Shown here: positions 35,675 through 49,179 of the stretch, piece by piece
Layout of the letters: each line of letters begins with the position of its first letter
Position numbering within the stretch: position 1 is the stretch's first letter
Origin: Cricetomys ansorgei
Lineage: Eukaryota > Chordata > Mammalia > Rodentia > Nesomyidae
Direction of reading: 5' to 3'
Assembly (NCBI GenBank): GCA_026225945.1
Contig: JAMJFZ010000856.1
Span: 496,001-560,000 of the forward strand
DNA: 64,000 nucleotides
Made by a program: the position numbers and the translations under genes
Notes under the pieces: model-generated
Seen by the model: the letters and a program-made list of their open reading frames with translations, nothing else
What the model was told of the DNA's origin: nothing
The model's database searches: none

Positions 35675-36075
35675 CCAAGAGAACTGTCCAAGCAGGAACT
35701 CGCTTTTATTATTACAAGCCGCCTTTTTATAGGCTGAGGGTGAATGGGAGGGTCTAGGAGATGAGGAGAGGTGACATAGGGTGTGAGGTAAAGTGGAGTG
35801 AGGGGGAGATCCAGTAAGATTTTTACACGTAGCAGTTACTAGGCAGAGTCGCCACCAGAATAGGCTATGCTTACTCACCGTTATGTGGAACTAGAGGCTC
35901 AGAGACAGGCCTCTAAACTCGAGCTTGGTTTGAGTTTGGACCACAGGCCCCTCGCCCGGCCATAAGGCCCAACACATACACACATATTATTCTTTGTTCT
36001 TACTCCCCTCTCCACTGCCCTTCCCGTGACCCCTCTCTCCGTCTTGCTAGTTTCCCTTACCACCTCCCAATTAAT
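35455..36075 (-). mobile_element. L1 3' end interrupted by the solo LTR (right)
   Basis: Mirror of 25915-26535. The L1 remnant starts at cattagttgcttggtcagca and continues beyond the LTR with the pyrimidine-rich cttactcccctctccactgc stretch. Confidence 0.55.
35520..35974 (-). mobile_element. Solo LTR, class II ERV type, right copy
   Basis: Mirror of the LTR at 26013-26465, with the same 6-bp target duplication (cataca at 35514-35519 and 35975-35980). The CA tract inside corresponds to the TG tract on the left. A related L1 copy in the spacer has a single gcataca at the equivalent place (34294-34300), which looks like the pre-insertion form. Confidence 0.85.
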
Positions 36076-36254
36076 TCCCTGGAACTCAGTAAGTTCCAGG
36101 CCAGGGAGAGGGACCCCACCTCAAAAGGTGGGAGACACCTGAGAGATGACAGCCAAAGTTGTCCTCTGACCTCAACATAAACATGTTGCATGAGCACAGG
36201 TGCATCTATCCATACATAATCACACAAGAACAGCACAGCCATAACATAGCTGTG

Positions 36255-36455
36255 CAAGCATGTCTGCAGTAAGGTGACTCACAGACCTTTAGTTCTACAC
36301 CCAGAAGCTGTAGAGCTGGGCAGTGGTTTTGAGAAAACTTTACCCTGGCTTCCACAGTAACTAGGCCAGTTTATATTCCTACCAGGTGGCTATAAGGATT
36401 CCTCTTTCTCCACATTCCGGCCAGCATTTGATGTCATTTCTCCCTTGCATAATTC
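36255..36455 (-). mobile_element. L1 ORF2 end fragment (right)
   Basis: Mirror of 25530-25720, containing ccacattccggccagcattt on the + strand, i.e. antisense L1. Confidence 0.5.
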
Positions 36456-36664
36456 TTATAAAGGTTAAAAATACCATATGTACAGTATTTAGCATGACGC
36501 TTGCATCATAAACATTTTATTATTACGCATTATTAAATAGTGCAAATCACAAACATAACTGCAATAAGATTCAAATTTCAATTTTATTACAATTTTCATG
36601 TTATGCATAAATGTGTGTACAATGTATATGTTGTGCACACATACATTATATGTTGATTGTCCCT

Positions 36665-36995
36665 TCAGAAACTTCTAATTTCAATTATTTTATTGTGTGT
36701 CTGTGTGTGTGAGTACAGGCGTGTGCGTGCCATACCATGTGTGTGGCGGTCACAGGACAACCTTGAGGAACCGGCTCTTTGCTTCCACACGGATGAAACA
36801 GCATCCCTCTTGCTTCAGCCACACTGCATACTCCAGGCCACCTGGCCTGCCTCCTGTTCCCCTGTAAGAGCGCTGGGATTGCAGATGTGCACCACCGAAT
36901 CTGGTCTTTCTACATGAGTTCTGGGGACTGAACTCAGCTCAGCGGGCTTGCCTGGCAAGCACTCTCACCCACTGAGCTATCTCACTGGACCCCCA
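36665..36995 (-). mobile_element. B4/B3-type composite SINE (right)
   Basis: Mirror of 24995-25310. Confidence 0.7.
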
Positions 36996-38039
36996 GAAAC
37001 ACTCAGTGAGGTTATCTCTGAAGCAAAAACCTAAGGAACCAGAGAGGAAAGAGGTCACTTTCCAGTTTTCATGTCGTTCCTTTGGTATGCTTTCACTCTT
37101 TTTTAACCAAGAGTGCCAGAACCTTTTATAATAAATATGGATGAAAAATCCCGTTATGCAAAATCAAAACTATGAATTATTCTCCAATCTTAGGATAATG
37201 ATATGCAAATGATTTATGAGAAAAACAAAAAGGTGAAGAATAAGGGTTTGGTTGGCCCAGAAAGAGAGCAGGCCAAGAGAATTCTCTCTATTCTCAAACT
37301 GTCAAAAGTCACCATGTAAAAGAGGGTCTGAATTTGCTTTATATCTAAAGAACAGACAGGTTACTTTTGCCAGGAACACATAAGTTCTCTGCTGACAAGA
37401 GTACTCCAAAGACACTGCCCCTGAAGTCAGAGTGCGCTTTAGGGCTACAGGGCTGTGCTGGGGAAGGTTAGGTCCCACCAGGAGCATGCAGCCACTCATC
37501 TATCTTTGACCCTGATGGAGGACTGGCCCTCCTCCATTAGGAAAGGTCATCCTCTTCAGCATGACACTTGGAGAAGGATGTTCACAGAGAGGTAAGGGAT
37601 GACGTGGACACCCACCTAGCCAGCCGGATCAGATGAGTCAACCGTGGTGATTAATTGGGTGAAAGGTATCATAGCCAGATTGCCCTCACATCTTGGAAAC
37701 TTCAGGTCCTAGGATTCTCCTCCTAAGTCCAAGAGGTCTGGCAGTCCTCAACATTGGAAATTTGAACATAATTAGTGCATATTTAGCCACAAACAAAGTA
37801 AATTACAGAGATGAAATTTCCCTCCCAACTATAAAATCCCTAAATGGAATTAAATGGGAAAGGATTGTTACATGTATATTTATTTTTATGAAGTATGAAG
37901 TTACCCAGATATATATTTCATGACACTAAATCTCAGTTCAAAATGTGAATATTACTCAATACAGTACTTACTAAAGATAATTTTTATTTCCAAACAGATT
38001 CTCACACTCAATTTTTAAAAAAGTATTTTAGCATCTTTC

Positions 38040-38375
38040 CTGCATGAGACACTTTGTGTCACTATGACAAAATGCCTGGTACAAACTACTTGAAAGGACC
38101 AAAAGTTCACTTGGAGTCATGGTCAAAGTTTCAGCCCATCATGGCAGGGAGGGGGTGGGAGTAGAGTCCCTCATACCATAGCAACCAGGAGCAGAGGCGG
38201 GGAAAGGATGGGCCCAGGTGAGACCAACAAAGGAGACCTGCAACTCGCTTCCTCCAGACAGGGTGTACTTCCTGGATTGCCCCCTCCACGTGCACATCCA
38301 TCAGCACCAAGTATCCAACACATGAGTCTGTGAGAAACATTTCATATTCAGATCACATCATAAAACTTCATTATC
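38040..38375 (-). mobile_element. MaLR/MLT1-like LTR (right)
   Basis: Mirror of 23590-23915. Confidence 0.6.
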
Positions 38376-38669
38376 CTTATTCTTTTCAAGTTCATTAATA
38401 TATTCCAGATCTTAAGTGGACTGTCTTTTATGACCTGTCAGTATGAACTTAGCAAGCGAGCCTTAATTGGCTCAATCTGAGGAGTTTGACTTTTGTGGGC
38501 TTTAGGAGTTCTACCTTCCCTGGAAGACAGAATACATACAAGAGAACTAAAGTTTCTCAAGCAGTGTGTTGGGCTAGTTCCAGTACCTGAGACATGACTC
38601 TTGAATGACAGCCCTTTCTAGAATGAAGTGAAAGCCAGCCAACCAAAGCAGAGAGCTCTGTAAGATACA

Positions 38670-38835
38670 CCCGAGTTGGGCAGTGGTGGCACATGCCTTT
38701 AATCCCAGCATTTGGGAGGCAGAGGCAGGCAGATCTCTGTGAGTTCAAGGCCAGCCTGGTCTACAGAGTGAGTTCCAGGACAGCCAGAGTTACAACAGAG
38801 AAGTCCCCTCAAAAAAAAAAAAAAAAAAAAAAAAA
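38670..38835 (+). mobile_element. B1 SINE (right)
   Basis: Mirror of 23129-23292; A-tail of about 24. Confidence 0.92.
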
Positions 38836-39049
38836 GCATCTGGCTAGGAAACTGCTCTGGACCCTAACACTTAAGAAGTTGTTGAGCTAAAGCTATTACA
38901 GTCCTCAAAACATCTGTCCCTCTTTCCTTTGAAAACAGATGGGAAATCAAAGTAGATAAGATTTTTTGATGTCAACAGTCAGTTGACGCTGTGCCTGCAC
39001 AGAACGTCATTTTAGCTCAATGGAGGAAAACTTGGCCCGTGAAAACAGA

Positions 39050-39355
39050 AGAGTGAGCAGACATGAGGTGTGATGACATACCTGCAAGTCAGCACTCCAC
39101 GGGCTGAGGCCAGAGAATCACTGCAAGTCCAAGGCCAGCCTGGTCTACATAGTGAATTCTAGGCCAGCCAGGGCTACATATTGAGACCCTATCTCCAAAC
39201 TAAACAGGACCAGCAAGGTGGGGCAGGAGGTGAAGACACTTGCTCCCAAGCCTGAGATTGATCCCCAGGATCGACATGGTAGAAGGAAAGAACTGACTCC
39301 TGAAAGCTGTCTTCTGACCCCCACATAAGTCCTATGCACACATACGGAGAATGAC
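39050..39355 (+). mobile_element. B1 and B3 SINEs (right)
   Basis: Mirror of 22605-22890. Confidence 0.75.
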
Positions 39356-39359
39356 ACAC

Positions 39360-41880
39360 AAAAACAATAATTTAAGTAAATACAATAATTATCACAAAAA
39401 AAGATAAAAGACCAGAGTCCGACTGTCCCTGGACAGCTCCTTCTCACTAGACAAGTCTCCGACAGCATCAGCATCATCCTCATGCCGTGAGTAGAGAGCA
39501 CAGACAGCAGGAAAGAAAATTTGCAGCTTCAGCCTCTCCTTGCTTTGAGCCTCAGCTAAAGCTCCACATTAAGAATGTCTCCTCGCTTCACTTTTGCAAG
39601 TGAGGAAGAGGCTGTAAACCTAGGTTTCCAGCTGGTAACAATAGTGCTGAGGCTCCATTCCCCAGTCGCAGGGCACTCGCACACACGTGCTGCAGCTACC
39701 TCATCTGTTTCAGAGCATTTTGGAGAAAGAAGGTAAGTGTCCAAGAGTTCCGTACAAATCATCACACATATGTAAGGCACCACTGAGATTAAGCTTTCCA
39801 TTTTCTACAGGGATGTCCACATATTTTTCTAACTCAGAAACATTCCTGCCAGAACAAAGCCCATGAATCTCCTATCCAGTCCACCATGTCATACACAATC
39901 GGTTAAATAAATGAGCAGATCACTGTTGCATTAGAAATGATGTATGAGTTTAATTAAAAATCCTAACAAATGCATATATTTACACAGTATGGGCCACACT
40001 TTGAGCCTCTTAGAAGATAGACTATAATTAGGCAAGACACGCAGTTGCACTAGGAAACAAGCATGGTTCTCAGAATCTAATCCCTCACCCGAGTCAAACA
40101 GTATCACTCTAAGCCATGTTCTCAATTGAGAATATGCATCAAGACAGTCATCTGCTGTACCAGCCTGCTGCAGTCAAGCCACAGCCTTCCCCTAGGTAGA
40201 TGCAGGAGGGAACAGGGAGAGAGAAGAGAGATGGGCTCTTGAAATAGCACTACTTTATGAAGTTGAAGAACCAACACCTGGCAACAGCACATTGTGTTAA
40301 ACCTCCACGGTTTAACAAGGCAATCCATTGTTCTCTCTGCCTACTGAAGAACCCGATTTAGTGAAAAAAGGCGATCCTCAAAAGTCCAGGACCTAACTAG
40401 GCCTTCTGTGTTAGAATGGCTATCTCTACAAATTACAACCCACCAGAGGCCAGAAAGACTGTATTCTCAACTGAATTATCCCACAAAGTTTAATCTTGTG
40501 TTTGGACATCACCCAGAAAATATATTTTTTCTATAAAAAATATGACTTTTCCCTGTAATGTAACATACTTAAAAAAACAAATTCCTACTCCTAAATGATT
40601 GTTGTAGAAAAAAGGATAGTCATGGACTCAGTTTTCATGGCCCCTCGTATGGGCTCCTCTGCACTCATTTGGAATGTGTTCATTTCAATTCTTTCCAAAT
40701 GTTTCCAAAATGACCATGAGTTAGAGCACAAGAATCTGTTAAAGGTTTGAAGGAGGGCTATGTCCAATCAAAAGACGAATAGCAGTCATGTACCACAGAT
40801 CTCAGATAACCAAACACAGCATCACTTCCCAACTCCCGAAAACATCAGTCCACTAGGAACAATATTGAAGCTCCCACCAATAACCTCTTCAATTTAAACC
40901 AGAGCTTGACTAGTAAACTCTTTTTTAGTCCAGAACATCTGAACATATATGGGTAATATTTCATGTCACTTTCTGGAAGAAGGAAATAAGAAATGATAGC
41001 CCAACAAGAGACACTGCACAATTCAAACCCACAAGCAATTGTTTGTAAAGCGAAGAAGGAATAAAATCCTACTTGGTTTCATCCCACCATGACTCCCTCT
41101 GAAGTCCTCAGTTACCCAGAATTAAAGTCACAAAGGTAGAACACCTCCCATCCCCTGTAGTTCCCATCCTGTAAAAGTAAACAAAGGGCTCTTACACAAG
41201 TCCTTGGCCAGCAGGGATTCCTGGATGACTGTTTTGATACACAAATCGCTAACTCTCATTGTGTCTAAGAGGTCTCTAACTCTTTAAAACATTTTATGAG
41301 ACTTGCGAACCCAGGTACAAAGTTTAGAAGCACTTCCATCTCCCTATATGGGAAGCTTTAGGGAATATTAGCACGCAAAAGGGTAAGGTCAAAGCCAACG
41401 ACAGAGGAAATAAATTGCATTGTGTAAAGCGTTAGAGCTATGTTGTTTAACAGGGCTCCTGATCCCGGTAAAGCCTTCCGTGGGAGAAAAGAAACGTTAA
41501 CCCTAGCAGACCGTTTAGACGTGGCAGAGCTTTACATAATTGTAAATAACAGCGCCATCAGGGGAACAACTGGAAGGAATAAACTGCAGTCTGCAAGCTG
41601 CAAAAGCACTTCTCCTTCACTTTGGCTCCTGCTGCTGGGTGGAAAAAGCAGCCGCCTCGTCTCCAGGCGCCTCCCTCCCCAGGCTCCCTTCCCTCTCCTC
41701 CTCGGCCCTTCCCTCCCCTCGTCTCCCGCCCCCAGCTGGTGTGTTCGGCAGCCTAGAGAGATTAAGAGGTGCTCGCTAATGTCACCGAGGCTCCGACTGA
41801 TCTAGCGTTTCTTAGCTCCCTGGACCAAATTAATTAGAGACACGACACCCAGTGGTATTAGATGCCATGGCCTGCGACCC
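39360..41880. other. Presumed first intron, right
   Basis: Mirror of 20096-22600. Confidence 0.4.
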
Positions 41881-41942
41881 AGCCTCCACCAGCCGGAGCC
41901 GGCAGGAACCGGGCCCGAGGGCTGCGCCAGCGCGGCGGCTAC

Positions 41943-42130
41943 CTGAGCTGTCCGTGGTGCTGGCGCGGTGCGGAGGCTGCCGGGCGGGACTGCGCGCAGC
42001 GCCCGCTGTCACCCTCTGCGTGCTGCCCGCCCCGCGCCCCGCGCGCTCGAGTCCCCGTGACTGTCCACCAGCTGCAAAGATTCATAACCATCGCTGCTGG
42101 TCTTTTTCCGGTAGCTCCCGAGAAGCTCAT
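41943..42130 (-). pseudogene. First coding exon, right copy (frameshifted)
   Basis: Inverted copy of the left exon with the ATG at 42130 and the donor GT at 41942-41941. It has one C fewer in codon 4-5 (agcttctcggg against agcttcctcggg on the left). It also lacks two bases about 90 bases on, in the GC-rich part after gactcgag. The sum is -3, so the last part (QHAEGDSGRCAQSRP) is back in the left-arm frame. The stretch equivalent to YRKKTSSDGYESLQLVD is read out of frame. Unless another start is used, this copy would not make the same N-terminus. The splice donor is kept. A base-calling error in a GC-rich region is possible. Confidence 0.5.
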
Positions 42131-42250
42131 GGGAAGCCCGGAGAAGAGGAGGAAGGAAAAAAAATTAACCTGGGAAAGGAAGAGGGGAGGGAAAGCGGGA
42201 CAGGCTAAGGGAGGAATGCAAAATAACAACAATAATAATAACAATAATAA

Positions 42251-42265
42251 TCAAGTGCCCGACAT
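42251..42265 (-). other. Short upstream ORF in the 5' leader (right)
   Basis: Mirror copy of the Met-Ser-Gly-Thr-stop frame seen at 19713-19727, unchanged between the arms. Confidence 0.35.
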
Positions 42266-42639
42266 GACGCGAAGAGGAGGAGGAGAAGGGAGCGGCCACC
42301 GGGAAGGGCTCTGGCAGCAGCGGCTGGCAGCGGCGGCCCCCGGTCGACTGGACGGCGCCCGAGGAAGTGTAGGTGCAGCCTGGCAGCGGCTGGGCAGCTC
42401 CCGGAGCGGCTGGAGGGGGAGGGAATAAACAGAAGCGAGTGAAGGAGGGGACTGCCAAAGGGAGGGAGGCTGAAAGCGGAAAACGGGGCGGGGTGGGATG
42501 GGGAGGGGACCACGACAGCGCGGAGGGAGGGGTGTGCCAGCGCGCGTGTGCTGGGGGCGGGGGGAGGGGGGGTGTCTCGGGCCTGGCGAGCCTTGGAGGC
42601 GGCGCCATGGGGAGAGCCAGGCACGCCCATTCCGTGTAA

Positions 42640-44265
42640 CTCCGCTTGTCTTTGTTGGAGGATTTGCAAGTGAAAGCCGCCAGGATGGTGATGACTTGGT
42701 GGGCTGGCTTGTAACTCCAGTAGGAGGGGGAAAGAACGGTGTTGAAGGCAGGCCATCTGTGTACTCAGAGCCCAGCAGCATCTCCCCGCACTCCTGGCAG
42801 GTGAGCTGTAGATGTGCAAGAGCTGGTTCCCAACAGGGTAAGGGAGCTAGGGGCAGATCTGTTCAGCAACTATTTGTTGAAGGTACAATGGGGGGGGGGG
42901 TGTTAAGTCGTCATGTGCACCTCCAGGTCTCTTATCCTTTACCTTGGAACTGGGAGAAAGGACTCCCTCACTCAGCTGGCTCGAGGGGTGTCTGGAAAAG
43001 GAAACATACCAGATTTTCTTTCCATCCTCTAGCCTTATTTTTCTTTCATAGCTGTAGGCAAGGAAAACTGCCATTACCATTAACTGAGCTGGAGGCCATG
43101 CCCTTTTCTTAAGGAAGGCCCGGCAAGCCTAACTGTCCACGTGCAATTTGTGTATTAAAGAGACCCCGGCCCTGTGTAAGTTTCAGGTCTCCACAACCTA
43201 GATATGAACTCTGTTCAGTCTCAAGATGCCATAGGCCGACATTTGTTTTCACCTGATAGTATTTCAGGAGGCTCATTACTCAGCTCAGGTGAGACTAGAT
43301 ACAATTGTTGACTTAAGAGTATGGTTTCTCTCTCCTGGTCTTTGGATAAACTAAAATGAAAGCCTTTCAGAAGTCCTCTGACAGTTCCCTGTGGTACAAG
43401 AAAATAAAAGTGCACGCATGCGCAACGTGTGGGAATACAGGGCACAAAGCCTGAGCCGGCCTAACTTGCTTCTCAGCTTACTTAGTTTTCTCTTGTTATT
43501 ATTTTGATCATGTCAGGACACAAAAACCAAACAACAGCAACTAAGAGTCTTCAATCCAGATCATCTGGAACCTAAATTCCCTAGAAATTCCAGCTCCTCA
43601 TAGGCCTAAACACAGTCAAATTAACTGGCTTGACAGGCATTTTCTTGTTTAAAGATAACACAAACACAGCCCGTGGATAGAGAAAGCGTCAAGAATGCTG
43701 GGCACTAGATGGTTCACTCCTTCTCCATCCCCTGCCCAGTAAGTTCGCATCTGCTGAGGTGAAATGGGACCAGACACAGGATCCAGAGCTAATGCTTGCT
43801 TAGAACAACTTGGAATGGTGGTGGGGAAAACTGAAATATCATTTTAAACACGAATGCTTTACTTTCAAGCTTGCAAATCTGTAAGCTTGAGCTATTCCGG
43901 TTACTTCCCTAGAGCAATTACTTTTAAAATCTAGTAACAAAATAGTTTCCAATGACATTTAATAATCTCTTTCTGCACTTTCTCAATTCGTTACTGACCC
44001 ACAGAGAGTACCAACATCTAGTGTCCATTATGTGTCTTGGCGGATGCTAGCTTTATAATCACTAGATTTAGAGAATTTAGGGACGACCATTTCTGAAAGT
44101 GAAAACTAGTATTTTCAAAAGGAGTGCTTTGGGTTATTTTTGCTACACTTCAGAACTGCAGACATTCTGGTGAAAGAAACTGAGACACATGCCTTTGTAT
44201 TTTTGGATATCCATCTCCCAAATTTGTAAATTTAAAGACTGACATGAATGGGCTAGACAGCACCT
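42640..44265. other. Upstream flank of the CpG island, no gene seen (right)
   Basis: Mirror of 17720-19384. Contains a run of about 10 G at 42892. Confidence 0.45.
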
Positions 44266-44267
44266 TC

Positions 44268-44385
44268 CTTCTATCTATCTATCTATTTATTTATTTATTT
44301 ATTTATTTATTTTTCTGGGATGGAACCCAGAATCTTAAACATAGGAAGCAGGCAAGGACCGTACCAAGAGCTACGCCCCTGGGCC
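44268..44385 (-). mobile_element. ID-type SINE with ATTT/ATCT tail (right)
   Basis: Mirror of 17606-17720. Confidence 0.65.
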
Positions 44386-44884
44386 ATACCATTTTTTTTT
44401 TTTTAGCTTTATACTTAACACAAATTAAATCAATCAGAATAACTATCAATATTTCTACAAACTGGAGATAAAGGACACAATACGATACCCTATCTAGATT
44501 AATTTATAACAGCCTAAAAACTAGTTTGGAGACTAACTTGAAACACACACCAACTTAACTCTAATGGATTCCTAAAATGCTGGCATCCCCATGAAGATCT
44601 TTCTGCTTCTAACTATCGAGTGCGCAGAATGTGATGACTAGCATGATGTAGCTGAAGAAACAGTTGAACAGTACCTAAAAGAACTGTCTATACTTGTATT
44701 AAGTGTGTAAATAAATATTTCCTGTCTGTCACTATGCCTGTCTGTCTTCAAGCGTAGTTCTATCCAGTACAAAGCAGTCCTAGTTCCTCTCCTGTGGCTG
44801 AAAAGAAAGCTAAGTGTTCTTTTTTCCAGAAGTAGAGGATAGAAAGTTGTCTGTGTTACTAGTAAGAACCTGGTGTGTGTGTTT

Positions 44885-45070
44885 GGGGGGAGGCGAGGTT
44901 GGAGAGACAGCTCAGCTGACAAAGGGCTTGAAAACATAAGTTTGAGCTCTAGCAACAAAATGTGGGGTGGGATGGGAATTTAGGTGTGGTGGTTCAAGTT
45001 TATAACCCCAGTACCAGGGAAGGAGAAAAGAGGAACCCTGAGGCACCAGGCCAATCCTACATAAATAAAA
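44885..45070 (+). mobile_element. B1-like and B2-like SINE pieces (right)
   Basis: Mirror of 16900-17100, with gttggagagacagctcagct at the head. Confidence 0.5.
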
Positions 45071-45128
45071 ACAAAAGTCAAGCAGACCACGCCTAAGCAA
45101 ACACAGAGGGAATCAAAATCAACTAGTG

Positions 45129-45147
45129 GACACACACACACTCACAT

Positions 45148-45233
<86 letters not shown>
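45129..45233. repeat. CA microsatellite (right)
   Basis: About 105 bases, mostly uninterrupted in its second half. Confidence 0.95.
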
Positions 45234-45235
<2 letters not shown>

Positions 45236-45337
45236 TGAGAGTGAGAGCCTGGGCTTCAGGAAGGGAGGTAGTACTGGTTAAAAGGCAAGATGAACATGTA
45301 TGCCTACTCTGTTCTTTCCCAAGATCAAATCTGCTTC

Positions 45338-45535
45338 ATAGGGGCTGGAGAGAAAGCCCAATGGTCAAGAATACTTGCTACTCTTCCAGAGGACCAGTTT
45401 GTTTCCCAGCATCCATGTTGGGCAGAAAACAATTGTCTATAACTCCAGCTCCAGGAGATAGAGATGCCCACTTCTGGCCTCCACAGATACCCATCCACAC
45501 ACACTCCTTTACACACACACACACACACACACAAT
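45338..45535 (+). mobile_element. B3 SINE (right)
   Basis: Mirror of 16483-16672, ending in a CA tract. Confidence 0.8.
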
Positions 45536-45539
45536 ACAA

Positions 45540-45690
45540 TTGCCAACCAAGTGTGGTGATTCACATCTTTAATCCTTGCACTTAGGAGGCAAGTGAAGCT
45601 CTGTGAGTTCAAGGCCAGCATGGTCTACATACTGAGATTCAAGTCAACCAGGGATATACAGTGAGATCATATCTCAATAAATGTATAAAT
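45540..45690 (+). mobile_element. B1 SINE (right)
   Basis: Mirror of 16300-16472. Confidence 0.8.
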
Positions 45691-46094
45691 GAATAAATAT
45701 TGAGGGAGAAATAACAGATTGCTCCACAAGCTGCTTTACCTCAAAAATAAAATATCACATATGGGGACAGACACAGAGGTCTGGGTGCCCACCTTGGTTG
45801 TTGTTTTTTTACAAACTCTGTGATGAGCATGTACACTGAGAGATATTCAGGAGCTGGCCTCTCCTCCTCAGACCCCCAACCAAATGCTCGCCCCTCACAG
45901 GAAATGTCACCCACACTTGGCATGAGGCTACAGAGTGAAGGTAACCTAGGCTGCGGTTCTGGAACTGAACCACCAAGTAATGGGTCCAAGGCTTAGGCTC
46001 TGGCCAAATCACCTAATCTCTGTCTTACTTTTCCCATGGAAAGGAGCATAATTTTATTCTAACAAGGTCAGAGTGAGAATTAAATCAATGTTAA

Positions 46095-46275
46095 GTGATG
46101 TTTTTAACATATGTTTATGTGTGTATGCCCTGAGAGTGTGGGTGCCTGCAGAAGAGAGTATCAGGTTCCTTAGGGCTGAGTCAGGGCTGTAGCCGCCAGT
46201 ACGGGAGACCAAGCTTAGGTCCTCCAGAAGATCAGCAAGCTCTCTTAACCAGTAAGCCTCCTCTCCAGCCCTTCA
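46095..46275 (-). mobile_element. B3/B2 SINE (right)
   Basis: Mirror of 15727-15905. Confidence 0.65.
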
Positions 46276-47059
46276 ACCAATTATTATCATATAGGAAGTA
46301 CTTCATAAACATTATCATCATTCCCTATTATTATTACTACTACAATGTATGACTTATTGCTAGTATTTCCTCCTATTACTATTTTTATATCTAATAAATC
46401 ATTTTTTCAAAAATGCAAATAATTTCCCACCTTTAAAATAATCTAAAACCTATCCTGCCCAAGAGATTTGTTATCATTATGATAGATGATAATATAAAAA
46501 GCATTTTGTAAAATGTAGTGATTTTCTACCTTGGGTTTTTACATTTCTGCATGCCTATTTTTCCTAGTCTATTTGGAGTCTTCAAGAAGGAAACTCCATG
46601 GTCTCCTTGTGTTTGTATCTCACATGACAACCAGAGAGCACACAAACAGGGAGAAAATGGGTAAGACCCTGGGTTTAATCTCTAGCACCAATGAAACAAA
46701 CAAACAAAACAAACAAACAAACAGAAGGAAAAACAACGAGTAAACATTAAATTAACAAATTAATGAATAAACAGAAAGTCTGTATCCTATTTTCATTTGT
46801 GTGTGTGGTATGTGTGCATCGGGGTGTGTTTGCATGTATGCGGGCACAAATGCTCCCACAAATGAACACACTGAGCAGTGTGCATGCAGTGTGCATGCAG
46901 TACGGCGAGGTCGATGTTGGGTGTTGTCAGTCTTCCTCCTTGATCACTGATGCAGGGTTTCTCAGACAAACTCACAGCTCACAAACACAGCTGGTCTCAG
47001 TAGCCAGTTCGTTCTGGGGATCCCCCGTCTCTGCCTTCGGAGGCTGGGATTGTAGGTAA

Positions 47060-47630
47060 AGAAATTTATGTTGGTGGAGGCTTGGGTTGAGGCTTTGGAC
47101 TATTAATGTAATGGCATGACCTGATTTCTCCTCTTCTTCTTCTGGGTGCCTGGCCAGTGCCTGGGAAAAGAACAGGGAGGATGATAAAGAAAATTAGATA
47201 GGGCACATGGCGCATTTCACCCCCGGTGTCCCTGGCCAGGATCTGGTGTGAACATGACTGCCAAGTGTCCCCTTGAATGCATGCCAGAAATCTGGGCAAA
47301 TTGTCCCCTTTCTCTAGAAAACCTTGAAAAGACACACATCCAAAGCCGGAACTGCTGCTGCCTCAAACCTGGGAGAGGCATGCAGTCCAGCAGAGTAACT
47401 GCTTAGACCCGTGATGAGTTGGTGATGCTTCTCTTTCCCAACGTGCTGGTGTTGAACTCAGCTTGCCTAGCGATAATTTCCCAGGTAGAGTCCTTCTAAA
47501 AGGAGGATTCCCTCTTTCCTTCTCTCACTCTTGCTCTTTGTACTGTATCACTTTTCACTAATAAATCTATTCTAAATATATCTGTGGCTCGTGGATGTTC
47601 TTTCAGAGGATCGAATCAGACAAAGTGCTG
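47060..47630 (+). mobile_element. Possible LTR (right)
   Basis: Mirror of 14320-14940 without the 64-bp duplication. Confidence 0.4.
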
Positions 47631-47649
47631 GTCTGTGCACAGCAAACGG

Positions 47650-47757
47650 CATAATTTATTTGTCGTTACAGGGATGACAAGTGAGCTGCCGTGCTCACTG
47701 GATTTTGTCGGGTTCTCAGGCAAGTATTTTGACCACTGAGCCATCTCCCTAGTCCAG
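47650..47757 (-). mobile_element. B2/B3-like SINE head (right)
   Basis: Mirror of 14184-14295, ending gagccatctccctagtcc on the + strand. Confidence 0.55.
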
Positions 47758-49179
47758 TGATTTCTTTTAAATTTTTAAAATATTCATATGGGGTCCACTG
47801 GTAAATTGTAAAATAAATTTAGCAGTTCGTGGCCATTATTTTCACCAAAAGGAAGTAAGTTGAAAAACAGCACAGATTTTGGAATATGGAAAATGTTTAT
47901 TAAAATACTGCTTAATGTGGGGTGTATGTGCATGTGCGCACATGCGTGTGCATATGCATGTGTGTGATTATACTCAGTAGTGATATGAATGTATGTCTCA
48001 CTGTGGGATTTGATGGTAAATGTCTGCCTGTCTCTCTGTTGAGCACAACCTCTACTACTGAGAAGTCCCACTGTTGCTAACTGTGAAGCCTGGGTCTGCC
48101 TACACTGTGGTACCTAGGTTTGCCTGAGCAACTGGAGAACAAAGAGTTCTTACGAATTAGATGGTAAATGAGGGAAAAGTTTCTAGTGTGATCTTGCTGT
48201 TGTAAATTCATGCATCTGAAACACATTCCTTTCATTTCCTGCTGTAACCAATATAAATCAATGAACAGCATTAAAGCTTCTTTGGCCAACACACCTCAGA
48301 GTCTTACTCAGGTTATCTCTTTACTGGATACAACCTAGGAATACATACAGCTAATGCACTGAGCAGAGCAGTTCCTTGTTACATACCTGATTTGTCTGGA
48401 CTTTTAAAAAGAAAACATTTTAGTTTACATGATTTTCCAGAAGGTTCCCATGCTCCAGTCTACGTGCCACATCTCACTACTTCCAGCCTGTGGTCCTAGT
48501 TCCCGCCAGCCCTCACAGGCATTTGGACCTGAGACCTGTGGTATCAAAGTCTTACCTGAAGGACCAAGACCAATGCCCAAATCAATATCTTTGAGCCACA
48601 GCCCAGAAGAAAGAGGACAGGCTGGGAATCATTTCTCACTCCGTTCCTCAACAGCAGGGTGTACCTGACTCATTTTCCTCCTGGCAGTAAAACTGAAAGT
48701 ACAGATTTTCAGGATTCTCTCTGGGCTCAAACTTCCTATCTCTTCAACCCTTGACTGTCATTCCCACTTCCCCCAAAACAATGTCCAGAGGGGAAAACTG
48801 TAATCATTCAAGTGCTCTCATTTGCTATGCCCAGCTGATCAAGGTTTGAGCAAAGAATCACATGTGTAGTAACTAAGAGAAGCTGTCAACAGTTACATAC
48901 CAAAAACACACAAGAAGAAGCAGGAATGTGCTGGAAAGTGATGGGAATGCCACAGTTTCTAATGCGAGAAAATTTCTACTTCACGTTTTTGGTTCCTAAG
49001 TGCTAGGTCTCCTGGAAGACAAGATCGATTTTCCAGGTAGAGCATGTTTTCCAAGATAACTCACCCTGAAGCCGTTGCTTCCTTGAAGAAGAGCTGGTAG
49101 TGATAAAGACAACTCTTTATTTCAATTTTCCAGGTTTCCTTCCTTGCTTAACTCTCAACATCTTGACAGCTTGAAAATG

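Larger units (their letters stand above)
41880..42625 (-). promoter_or_regulatory. CpG island promoter, right copy
   Basis: Mirror of the left CpG island. It has a GC box (cggggcgggg, 42484-42493) and an AAT/AAC tract at 42222-42251. It has more small indels relative to its partner than the rest of the arm. It still looks CpG-rich, so it may not have been silenced by methylation for long. Confidence 0.65.
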
